Shown piece after piece: positions 9,688 to 19,800 of a stretch of 28,361 nucleotides of DNA. Below the pieces are notes generated by a model. That model was not told the DNA's origin. It made no database searches and saw only the letters and a list, made by a program, of their open reading frames with translations. How positions within the stretch are numbered: the stretch's first letter is position 1; each line of letters starts with the position of its first letter. Location of the stretch: assembly GCA_003568945.1 (NCBI GenBank), contig BDIP01000152.1:1-28361 (forward strand). The letters are read 5' to 3'. This DNA comes from Kipferlia bialata. Taxonomy: Eukaryota; Fornicata. The translations under genes were made by a program, and so were the position numbers.

Positions 9688-11109
9688 TTACACACCAGGA
9701 TAGGAGAAGAGTGCTGGCAGTAACTCCAGGACAAAGAGACGAGTAACCACATTCTCTCTGACGCCATTGACTGTACACTCCAGATTCAGCAGGAAAGTGT
9801 CGGGGTTGATCAAAGAGCCACACAAGATCTTGAGATCGGCAGTTTCAGTAGCCAATACACCTAGATGGTCTAGAATAGGCGGCAGCATGTAGGGCTGGGG
9901 GACGTTGTGTAAAGGACATAGACCAACAGGATCAAACAGAGTGGCTTTGTCATCTTCATACATCAGCCTGTAGCTCTCTATGGAAAGGAGAGAGTTGGCT
10001 GAAATTGGAACAGAGCAAGAGTCAGATTGTCCTAGTATGTGGTAAATTGGTTCACACTCGTTAAACTCATATTCTCCCACTTCAAACTGAGGCCACTCGG
10101 AGAACACCACATCCACCCTTCTTGTCCCATCTCTCTCCCTCTCAGAGACAACTCTTCGCTTTGGAGAGACACCCGTGGGTTGTGGTGATGAGGTGAGGTG
10201 TATGCTGACACAGCCATATGAACCTGGGTACACAATGGTGTTCCCCACAAGATGGAACTTTCTCCCTCTCATGTGCCGAAGGGCATCTGCTGGTATCTTA
10301 CCAAGCAACTTCCAGGTCTCACTCTCAGCATCGAGTCTCCATATTGTGTTGGATACAATGCGCTTGGGGTCCTGTCTCAAGAAGTAGGCCCTGACACTCT
10401 CCTGTTGGAGACCACCTGCAATGACAAGCCCATAGTCAATGCACGCAAATGCCCGCACCTCCATAGGGACTGGCCATACATCACCCTCCCTCTGGTCCAC
10501 CAGCCCCCAGGTGAGGGTGTCAAGCTCGAGTACATAGACATCCAGAGCATCGTAAACACGGATATCCTCTTCCTCATCTGCCGTCCATATCTGTACCAGT
10601 ACATACACCACACCCCAGTCTGAGGGGACAAGGCTCACCCTGAGTCCATCGTGTAGGGCAGGGGTGTCCCTGTACAGCTCTGCCCTCTCCCTCCAGTCCC
10701 ACACCGGTGTCTCTACAGGTTTGTCTACAGTGACCCAGCGGCTGAGACCATCACTCTTCTTCTTCTTGTTCTCAAGCTGTAGAGTCTTCATCCAAACACT
10801 GAGTGAGAGAGAGTTGCAATGTAACAGTAGTAGATCTATTAGTTGCCAACTACTGTAGTTGGTGAGACTGTGGATGAATTCTAATGACACAACGGTTGTC
10901 ATGTACTATCTGATATGGATTTATGACACATATAGTAGTAGGAAGTAGGAAAAGCTCTGGAAGAGCGACTGTACACACCTGTTGTCCATGTATAGTCCCA
11001 TAATGGTGTTGTGACCCACACAGACCCATGACCGTACTTCTCTCTCAAGGGGGTTAGCCTCTCCCTCCAGGCTAAGGTAGGGGCCTCTATCCTGTACTTG
11101 GGCTGCCAT
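9688..11109 (-). CDS. Kelch-like paralogue C, two exons
   Basis: Exon 1 is 10979-11109 and exon 2 is 9688-10798, joined in phase 2 (AAC AG|T GTT TGG ATG AAG), giving 413 residues. It is the closest relative of A but on the opposite strand: WVCVGHNTIMGLYMDN, RWVTVDKPVETPVWDWRERA, SDWGVVYVLVQIWTADEEED, DVYVLELDTLTWGLVDQRE, DYGLVIAGGLQQ, IWRLDAESETWKLLGKIP, RRVDVVFSEWP. The C-terminal GSLINPDTFLL is followed by a short linker with no acidic repeat. The intron starts GTGTGTACA, ends CTCTCACTCAG as in A, and is alignable along its length. The frame is also open 47 codons upstream of the chosen ATG, but in A a stop interrupts it, which favours the conserved MAA start. The protein is probably soluble with an unknown partner. 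Confidence 0.87.
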
Positions 11110-11421
11110 CTTACTTTGATACAGTGTGATTAAGAAGGGAGCATTGTGAAGACTTACCTGGTGTATACAGCAAGACACCATCTCTAAAAGGAAGCCAAGA
11201 TATAGGCCATAAACAATTGGATATGGAGACCATTTCTCGCCATCTCCCACCCTGTAATTCCTATCACTATACGGCGTGACTGGCTGAGCGTGTTACGTGA
11301 AGTAGCCTGTCTAGACGCATTACATGCTTCTCTGGATATATTTATTATTGCTAAATATAATTGGGCATTGTGATGTAAGCTTTGTTGATATTTCATCCTT
11401 AAGCTGGTCTATAGGTAGCTA

Positions 11422-11442
11422 CAGCCTGTAGCCTACAGGCTG
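11422..11442. repeat. Hairpin, 10-bp stem, 1-nt loop
   Basis: CAGCCTGTAG and CTACAGGCTG flank a single C. It lies just before the kelch relic at 11458. Confidence 0.85.
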
Positions 11443-11457
11443 CTGGATCAGAATGGA

Positions 11458-11560
11458 ATGGTCACTCTCTTTGACCTCGTTGGCCTTTACCTTTTCCATG
11501 AGGTGCCCAAGCCCTCTTTGCAGCCATTACTGGACCTCATGAATACTGGACTCAGGGCTA
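11458..11560 (+). pseudogene. Fragment of an MKTLQ-type kelch gene
   Basis: The reading is VTLFDLVGLYLFHEVPKPSL, then QPLLDL, which lines up with VTLFDLVGLCPIHKVDQPSM, QPFLDFLG of paralogue A (about 4179-4262). DNA identity is high at the left end (GGTCACTCTCTTTGACCT(C/T)GTTGGCCT). It is isolated and on the opposite strand from paralogue C. Intact copies of the family lie on both sides. Confidence 0.78.
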
Positions 11561-11785
11561 CTAGGGGTAAGCTATCTGGGGGGGGGCAGTGTAAGAATAT
11601 AATAGACACTATTTTTGAGAGGTAATGTATACAAATCAGGGATTGCTGGTGAATGCTGTAGTAACACAGAGTAGACACAATCCCATTCAGATGTCTATTT
11701 TGCCCAACACATGCCATATTCTTTCTATTCTTTCCGGTCTCTCTCTCGATATAGGCAGTAGTGCGAACACTCCACCCCCGATTCT
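11545..11785 (+). repeat. Dispersed segment, copy 2 (pairs with 5530-5765)
   Basis: It continues directly from the kelch relic. It shares ordered anchors with 5530-5765, including TACAAATCAGGGATTG, ACACAATCCCATTCAGA and ATTCTTTCCGG...GATAT. One copy is joined to a kelch middle fragment and the other to a kelch C-terminal fragment. Confidence 0.5.
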
Positions 11786-11830
11786 TGCACCCACCTGGCG
11801 GGCTCGGAATGCTGGGATCCCAACGAGAGT

Positions 11831-13070
11831 CTATCTCAGAAGATACACTGTCACAAGCACACTGATAACAGCACTCCCACAGAGCAGGTTTCTCAACGTA
11901 GCAGCGTCCTTCTCTCTCTTCCTCTCCTCTATCCTCTCTTGCTCTAGTGCAGGAGAAGGTATCCTTCCACCCTCGCCTTCATTGCTGCTCCCCTTCTCTC
12001 TCTCTCTCTCTCCCTCTCTCTCTGTTCCTCCAGTCTCACGGCTTTGGCTGCAGCTCTTCTCTCTCTCTCCCTCTCCATCATCTCTCTGAACTCACCCCCA
12101 TCTCCCCTAGCCTCTGCCTCTTTGCGTACCCAACTCCTCTCCAACGCTACCTGCGCCCTTCTAGCCCTCCACTCAGGATCAGGTAGAGACTCGCCACGCC
12201 TCCTGGCAGCATCTCTCTCCATTACCTGAGGAATCAGTATCATAGTTAGTGACCTAATTGAAATATTGATTGTTTGATTGATTGATTGTGATAAATTGAC
12301 TGTTTTACCTCAGGAAGCCAGTCACACTCTCTTAGCCTGAGAGACACCTCTAGGTCCAGGAGGTACTCTATCTCCTCCTTCCACTCTCTGTCCCTTACTG
12401 TCTCTGTGTATACCTCAGTCAGAGAGCCGTAAGTCAAGCGACGGAGGATATGGTTGCATGTGGGACACCTAGGGTAAGTATGAGTACATATGAATATCAT
12501 AGGTGTTCCCACATTGGGTGTGGGTGAACACACACCCAATACTATCCGTACACATATGGCAATATACCAGAATAGTTGTATGTAAAAGTCAAAATATAGT
12601 GTAGTTGTATACTATACCTTTCACGCTCTCTCAGGGCACACTGTATGCATGTGGTGTGGAATGTGTGCCCGCAAGCAGTTATGGACCAATCGAAGGAGGA
12701 ATGCACCATGCCACATACTGGTCGTCCTATTGTGAGACATGTATTCTCCGTATAATCCGTATACAATAGTTCAAAACATACACATTACACTACAATACAT
12801 CCTAGAGGGGGGGGGGGAGATACCCCCAACAGAAACGGAAATTGACTATATATACATAAGAATAGGGAGTACAATGACACTATCAGTCGCCCTGTTAGAA
12901 ACGGAAATTTGAGAATACACATACAGTGTGCGTGTGAGGGGGGGAGGGTTACAATATGTGAGGTGTATCTACAACTGCAAGCACTAGTACATACCATCGC
13001 TACATATGCTGCATTTGAGACTGGCTTCAGGGACAACAGCCCTAGGGGGATCTCCCTTCTTGTATGACAT
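11831..13070 (-). CDS. RING-H2 finger protein, probably E3 ligase, candidate tail anchor
   Basis: Exons in gene order: 12995-13070, 12618-12726, 12309-12468, 12040-12225, then probably 11831-11941. All phases agree, giving 213 residues. The RING is split over three exons: LKCSICSDG, then ITACGHTFHTTCIQCAL, then RCPTCNHIL. That is C-x2-C ... C-x-H-x2-H-x2-C ... C-x2-C, a RING-H2, which normally binds an E2 and transfers ubiquitin. After it come a charged, probably helical region (LRECDWLPEVMERD on) and an Arg/Glu-rich stretch. Reading through without the last splice ends in VEGYLLLH at 11944. Splicing from the GTGAGA donor after 12040 to 11941 gives QERIEERKREKDAA then NLLCGSAVISVLVTVYLLR-stop, a hydrophobic C-terminal segment. 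The 5' end is uncertain: the ATG at 13070 is the first available, but an acceptor-like site lies about 27 bp upstream. Confidence 0.75.
12513..12540. repeat. Intronic hairpin in the RING gene
   Basis: ATTGGGTGTG and CACACCCAAT flank an 8-nt loop, just upstream (in gene order) of the acceptor of the exon encoding CPTC. Confidence 0.85.
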
Positions 13071-14548
13071 GTATTTAACCAGTGGGATACACCCTGGAGT
13101 GAGTGACAAGGGGAGAGGGAGGGAGTCGTGATGTGGGGTGGGTGACATAGAGAGACTTGGAGACTAAGAGTGGAAAGTGAATACAGTTGGGGGAGAGAGA
13201 GAGAGAGAGAGATGCATGTATAGCACTGGGGGTGAGAGTGCAGCCGGTAGCGTATGAGGTAGGTCAATACTCATGTAGGACTTTGTGACACGAATATATG
13301 GGAGATATGGGAGGGTGGACAGTATCCACTGGCAGAGAGAGAGAGAGAGAGAGGACAGGTGTTTGTGGAGGGTAAATATATGTACTAGGGTCTGATTGTG
13401 GAGGGTGACAGAGACAGAGACAGAGAGAGAGGGGTAAGGGTTAGTGTGTTGACAGCGGACAGAGGGGAGAAGCTGTAGTCAGGGGTGAGGAGACAGAGGG
13501 AAAGACAGGGAGATGATGGGGGACACAGGGGTGAAATGGGTGGAGGGTGGGGGGGGGGGGGATATTGCAAGGGATGGAGATGTGCCCGGAGGGGATATGG
13601 GAGTGTATGGAGTACTGTATATGACAGGAGAGATACGGTGGAGAGATATTTGAAGAGAGTACATGGCAAGTATGAGATGGGAATGAATGTGGAAGTATAT
13701 ATGGCAGTACAAGGAACCACCAACAATATCAGCTAATACCCGACATAGAACCATACCTGTTTTGACAAATACACGACTAAACCAAGTAAATCGGACTCCT
13801 AAGCTCCAGAGCAATCACTAAGACAAGAGGTGCCAAGCCTCATGTTTGTCAAATAAGGGTACAGTGCAGAAAGGGTCCAGGGTCAGCACAAAAAATGTAG
13901 TGTTACCCGAATTATATTTCAATGTGAGGTCAGTGGAGAAGACTGAGGGACAGAGGTCCCCGAAGACCAGGCGCCCATAGGTCCACCTTACACTTCACTG
14001 TCCCGGCTCTGGAGGGTCTGACACGGGAGTTGGTGGTTCGTGCGCAGCTATCTGTGTTCTGCCGCGGTTCTCAGTTAATGTCCAACTCCAGTGGCACATT
14101 CTCGTGATATCGCCTCTGACAGTACCTGAGGCTCTGGCACCTCCATCAAGTTCAGTGGACCAATGGGTACTAGCAATATGCCGTGCACACCTGGTATGGA
14201 TAAGGGCTGAAGGTGAGTAGGTGTGAGAAGTGTAGCTCTGGATCCATCACTGTTCAGGGTTGAAATTGATACTACTGTTATTCTTCTTATGGGATAGTAT
14301 CACTCACACTGCGAGTGGATATGCAATATATTATGAATATAAATCAGTTTCAACTGAGATGTAGACAGAGCTGGTTTTTGACCTCTCGACAGATATATTC
14401 TGGGTAAATAATCAGAACATACATTCTTCTATTTGTCGGCGTCTACTTACTGATATAGTAGTGAACACTCTGAGGAAACGTTATCAACTCGCCAGGTATC
14501 AGAAACACTCATACAAGATATATGGCCCATAACCCTGTAAACGCATAA
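13071..14548. other. Low-complexity spacer with one uncertain exon-like stretch
   Basis: 13100-13730 is dominated by GA and G-rich runs; its open frames are repeats of Ser, Pro and Leu and I do not support them. At 13981-14212 on + a frame of 77 codons plus one base is bounded by an AG acceptor and GTGAGT donor (reading LPRFSVNVQLQWHILVIS in the middle). The other strand is open too, no family is recognised, and no partner exon was found. Confidence 0.4.
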
Positions 14549-16094
14549 CTACCCATTCTGGTATTCTTCAGAGAGTATGTCCCAACATGCCATGGGAGAG
14601 AATACAGCTGGTAATATCTCTATCAACACGGGAGTCTCCAATCGGTGATGTTCATTGTCACTGTCTTCGAGGTCAACGTCAGTGTAGATATCAGAATCTC
14701 TCCAGCGACTGACTAAGCAAAGAAGAAGTGTATCTGGGTTAATGAGTGAGCAACATCTGATGAACAGTTGGGACTCTTCCGTAGGAATAGGAACTAGTGA
14801 CTCCAAGAATGACTGCAACTGTGGCTGTGGGATATCTAGGTATGGACCGTGACTCACAAGGTCAAACAGTGTTGCAACGCCGTTTCTATCTCTCAAGTGT
14901 AAATCACTCAATGCACAAACTGTGTCTGATGACAGTGTAAATGCGCCATTGGTCCTAGGTCTAAGAACGTTGGGAACCGATTCATACCACTCGTCATCTC
15001 CTACTTTGAGAAATGGCCACATAAAATACTCCGCACCCACCGCCCTGTGTATGAACCCCTCTGGAAGAGGACCCAAACCCTGAGACCAGGGCCCCTCCTC
15101 GATGGATGTTGAATACAACTGGACACTTCCGCACCCAAACGTTGCTGGTGTTATGATGTTGTCTCCCACAACATAATGGTTTGCTCTTTCCATTTGACGA
15201 GTGATGTATGGGGGTAAGGCTCCAATCTCTTCCCAGTTCTCGCTCTCAGAGTCAAGCCTCCAGATGCCGTTACTTGTCTCCTGATCTAAGTGAGTGGAAG
15301 TGCTCTTCTTTAACCCCCCTGCAATCAGTAGCCCACCGTTGATGCACCCGTGGCTGAAGACGCCTCGGGGGCTAGGCCTCACCCTCCCTCTGTTCCACCA
15401 TCCTCCATCTTAGAGTGTCTAGAGCGAGGACATAGACGTCGAAGTCGTCATACACTAGGGTGTCTTCTCCAAAATCAATTGTCATTGTCTCCACAATCGC
15501 ATATACAACGCCCCAGTCTGAGGGTACCAGTTTCACGTCGGGATGGGTGAATATGAGAGGTGTAGACGCTGGCCTCTTTCTCCAGTCCCATTCAGGGGTC
15601 TCAATGGGTACATCCACAGCAGTCCACCGGGTGAGACCCTTACCCTCACCCTCACAAATGATGGCATCTGGCTGTAGAGTCTTCATACAGATTCTGGGTT
15701 AGAGCCAGACGGTCGTTAGATGTGAAAGAATGTGTCCACTTGCAGGATAAGTATACCAGTAAGATTTACATAGTGCTATTGTACTCATCCTGAAAGTGTA
15801 TAGAGTATGCGTACCTCTGGATCAGATAAAAATAGTATATGTGTGTATCTGGGTCCACTCCCCTAAAATGAGAACCATGAATATACTATAGTATATTTCA
15901 CTATTTAGTGGAAGGACACTACACACTGTGTAGAACAGAGCACAATTTGTTCTATTTACAATATACAGTATTGTATACCTGTTTGTGTTGTCCACACCCA
16001 TTACTGTGTTATGTCCGACGCAAACCCATGAGTGAACGGCTGTCCCAAGTGGGTCAGCAATACCAGCCAGTCTGAAAAATGGGTTACTGTCCAT
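14549..16094 (-). pseudogene. Kelch-like paralogue D, frame broken in exon 2
   Basis: Exon 1 (15979-16094) begins MDSNPFFRLAG and ends WVCVGHNTVMGVDNTN; exon 2 runs 14549-15693 and starts ICMKTLQPD. The splice phase is as in A and C. The frame changes near 15372-15382: WRMVEQREGE runs into a stop, and the family match resumes one base on as PSPRGVFSHGCINGGLLIAG. Compared with the paralogues (EGDVWP, ETDVWP), the Val-Trp codons are missing, which fits a 5-bp deletion. Everything else is well kept: SDWGVVYAIVETM, IWRLDSESENWEEIG, CSLINPDTLLLCLV, then an Asp/Glu-rich loop. It is either a recent pseudogene, an allele or a sequence error. Read as intact, it would be a propeller protein like its neighbours. 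Confidence 0.78.
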
Positions 16095-16701
16095 TGGTAA
16101 TTGATGGATGAACAGTCAGTTGGAAGAGAGGGCAATGGCCATGTGGTGAGGTGCGAACAGTGAGTTGCCATGATGGCATCTTTAGTAGATGCTTTGTAGA
16201 ATAGATGCCTTGTGGAGACCGGGAGAAAACCTAGTTGTACAGGATTGGCTGGATACTGTAGTCTGTCTGAGATTCAGACAGACTAGACTCAGACTCTGAG
16301 TCTGCCTCTGACTTGTCCAGAGTAAGCTGTCAATGTGAATGTCTGGGCATATAGCTACTCGGCAATGGTATTGATTGGTGTTTATTTCATACTCTACTGA
16401 GTAGAGTCTACTCGACTACTAATAGTAGTCTACTATGCCGGTAGATGTAAATTCTGGTACAGTATTACACACTACCATCTTACGCCACAAGTTACAGTAA
16501 TTATTATTGTAACCAGGACACTGTCCGATGATCAGCACCTGATATGTACTATATAATAATGTGCTAAGTATGATAGATCAATTCTGTGATACTTTGTAAC
16601 TCAGTAGTCTATATTTAACAAAGCATACTCATACACTGTGAATCATTTGAGAGAGTGCAATACATTCGGAAACAAAGGCCTATGTCTCAAATACAATTTG
16701 T
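16095..16701. other. Intergenic spacer between paralogue D and the LRR gene
   Basis: No gene seen. It is AT-rich and contains a cluster of short hairpins at 16259-16430. Confidence 0.65.
16259..16430. repeat. Cluster of four short-loop hairpins
   Basis: Stems are 16259-16285 (12 bp, loop GAT), 16285-16303 (AGACTCAGA/TCTGAGTCT, 1-nt loop), 16391-16407 (ACTCTACT/AGTAGAGT, 1-nt loop) and 16414-16430 (GACTACTA/TAGTAGTC, 1-nt loop). All are exact. They lie past the 3' end of the convergent-side LRR gene and upstream of paralogue D exon 1. Confidence 0.85.
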
Positions 16702-16899
16702 TCACTGGTGTAACACTTCAGATCGCTTCGCAAGGACCGCTCTGAAACTGAGTGGGGTACTATCTACACTTGAGACATCTCGGTTCCTTGTGACACTTGC
16801 TTGATCTTCAGTTGACATGATCGAGGTATCTGTTCCAACAACTGGCACCAGTCTCCCCTTGTCACTTGAAGGACCAGTTGGAAAAGGATCCAGTATAAT
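16702..16899 (-). other. C-terminal exon of the LRR gene
   Basis: The open 66-codon exon reads ILDPFPTGPSSDKGRLV, has a Ser/Thr/Asp-rich middle and ends FRAVLAKRSEVLHQ-stop. Phase 0 agrees with the preceding 84-bp exon. It has no LRR pattern, so it is probably a disordered tail. Acceptor CCCAG lies at 16900-16902. Confidence 0.75.
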
Positions 16900-19800
16900 C
16901 TGGGAATCAGAGTAGAAATACAGTCATATACACACTCTGCAACTATTTGCCAACTACCTCTCTTACCTTCACTCTCCCTCTTCTCTCCCCTCTCCCACCC
17001 CTGAGCGCAGCAGCTCCAGCCTTCCCAATACTGTTGTTCTTAAGGTGTATCTGGTCATTAGACTCTGTCAAACATCCCATAGTGGCTTTGTATAAGTAAC
17101 ATCAGTGAATATTACGTGCGCCAATGGATAAGGATCAGAGATATCACACTATGCTACATTGTCACTTACCTCTCTGAGACTGGTCATTCTAGGCAATGCA
17201 CCCGACAGTAACTGGGCACCCATGTCTGATATACAGTTGCCGGACAGGTAGAGCTGAAGAGTGAGATAGACTGTAGCACAATGGTTGACAGAGTGATTTA
17301 CAGTTGTGTATTTACTATTATGTACAATACCTGTCTCAGTGATGTGAGCTGTGGCAGACCGACACCCAATGCGGCTACACCTGCATCACCAATATTATTG
17401 GACACAAGGTCAAGCTGGAATGTGAGATGTACATACAAGTAGCCTACTTGTAACAAGTAGGTACTAAGAATGAGACGGCATTTGCTGAATACTTCTATGT
17501 GTTTGTGTATGTGTATTCCCAACACTTGGAAGGTGTGTAATATACACATACCTTCCTATCTATACTTCTACTTCTACCTATATATATATATACACCCCTA
17601 CCCTTGTGAGGTGTGTCAGCAGAGGCAGGGCCGGCACCAGATACGCGTATACCTTATATATGTTTAAGTGTATATATACACACACACACATATATATATA
17701 CCCTAGTGAGGTGTGTCAGCAGAGGCAGGGCCTGGGCCAGACAGGCAGCGCCAATGTCCCCAATGTTGTTGCTGCGAAGATGAAGCTGAGTATTAAGCTT
17801 AGTTAGCTTAGTGAAAACAAATGTACATATTATATATAAGGTCCATCCAGCACGTGATTTAAGGCAAGTATGTATACAGTGTCCCACCTCTGTCAGATTG
17901 GGAAGGAGTGCGAGTGCCTGCACGAGAGCTGCTACGCCAATGTGGCCTATGTCTCTGTACATTATGTGGAGCTGGGGGTGAGAGACGAACAGCGTATATA
18001 TACATGTGTTTGTATACATATTAGAGTACGATACAATATATCACCTGAAGAAGAGGTATGCATATATGTCATATACAATGATTCACCTTCTCTCCCCCCT
18101 TTGCTCTACACTTCTGCACTTCTTCTACCACAGGTGGTACAGTGCACCCACGGCACCATGCTCGGAACTGGTTTTCCTTCTCACTTTCTTCCCGCTCTTG
18201 CTTGTCTCTAGCCTCAGCCAGCTCTCTGGCCCTGCTCACTCTGGCCTCAGGTGGAGTGGTGAGGACAGACGATATCTGCTGCTGACAAGAACCACTGATG
18301 GAGTTGCCCCTCAGGTTCAGCTTCTAGTTAGATATACACTGGTTAGTATAAACTATATCACCATATGGACCAGTATCGAATATTTGTAGCTCACCTTAGT
18401 CAGGTTTGGTAGCCAGAGAAGGCTCTCAGCCAAAGCAATACAACCCTCCTCTCCGATGATGTGCTCGGAGATGTCTAACTTGGGGTGAGAAACTATATAC
18501 AATATATATTCAATCACTCATAGTATCATGTATCTCGTACCACTGTAACCAAATATCGTGTGCTGTAAACAACCGACAGTATACTATGTCTCATGAGATA
18601 CAACACCGGTATGGTGTGATCAATGAATTAATGCATTGATTAGGTATCCCATAGATAGTATCAATGTGATACCTCAGTGAGTAGTGTATGTCTCCTAAGG
18701 GCGAGTGCCAATAAAGAGGCGCCATCATCCTCAATGCCTCCATATGCCAAAGATAACTGGTGTCATAAGAAACGAAGTGAGACACAGAGAAATCTCAATT
18801 TGAGTATGCCTCCATATGGAAGATGAAGCTGTTGTTATACCACACAAACACAAACAGAGGTCGTAAATAAGACAGAGTGAAGTATAGCGAAACACTAGAA
18901 TCTTATAAGGAGACTGTACCTTGGTCAATTGAGATATCTCTCTCAACCCCTCAGCTATCTGAAGAGCAGAGCGGTTGGACACCTGGTTTCCAACCAAGTC
19001 TAGCTGAGGTCAGCAACTCTAGTGGTACCTACGTTTACTTCACCAAGCTATATGAATGTAGCCCTCATATTATGTGTTCTTTAGGGAGATAGAGTATTCT
19101 CCATTGAGATAATATAGCAGATATTCATACAGATTGTACTTACCACAGACAAGGTGGTCATGTGGGGCAAAGCCTGTGCTAGCTGGCAAAGAGACTCCTG
19201 ACTCAAGTGATTGAACCTTAGGTACAACTGAGCGTGAGACATTATATGGACACTCGGGATGTGGTTCTCTAAGGGTTGCCACATAACACAGTGTATTTGG
19301 AGTAGGAATTGGTAAATAGTCAGTGACGCGAACCTCAGTAAGACCTGGCATCTCTACTAGAGACGCACACAGTGCCAGGGCACCTGGGTCTCCAAAGCCA
19401 AGCTCATCAAGGTTCAGCTGATGTAAGAGTCTGTGAGAGCTTTGTAAAAGGTAAAAATGGATTAGTTGGAAGCGTAGCCAAGCTCATCAAGGTTTAGCTG
19501 ACATCAGAAGCTGCGAAGATAACCTGAATGGAAGACCACGAGTAGTGGATAGTATACATGGTAAGAATATGTGAGGCTGACAATCAATCAAATACCACGT
19601 ACCACTCTCAACGCCGGCATCACAGCAAATGACTGCGACAGGGCAGTCATACCAACGTCTCCAAAAGGATTGTAGTGCCCGAGGTCCAACTGATCATAAG
19701 TATATTTATAGAATTAATCATGAATGTTTGTTTATGTATACCAGTACTACAATCATTACACTTGTATATGAATACTTGCAGGTAAGTTGCCAGCATAAGA

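Noticed and set aside
11944-12089. Ser/Leu/Pro-rich + frames
   Set aside because: Antisense of the Arg/Glu-rich part of the RING gene.
13385-13814. Pro/Ser-rich minus frames
   Set aside because: Produced by GA and G-rich low-complexity DNA; no domain or codon pattern.
15362-15378. Possible 11-nt intron (GTGAG...TAG) mending paralogue D
   Set aside because: Far shorter than any intron here, with no room for a branch site; a small deletion is the simpler reading.
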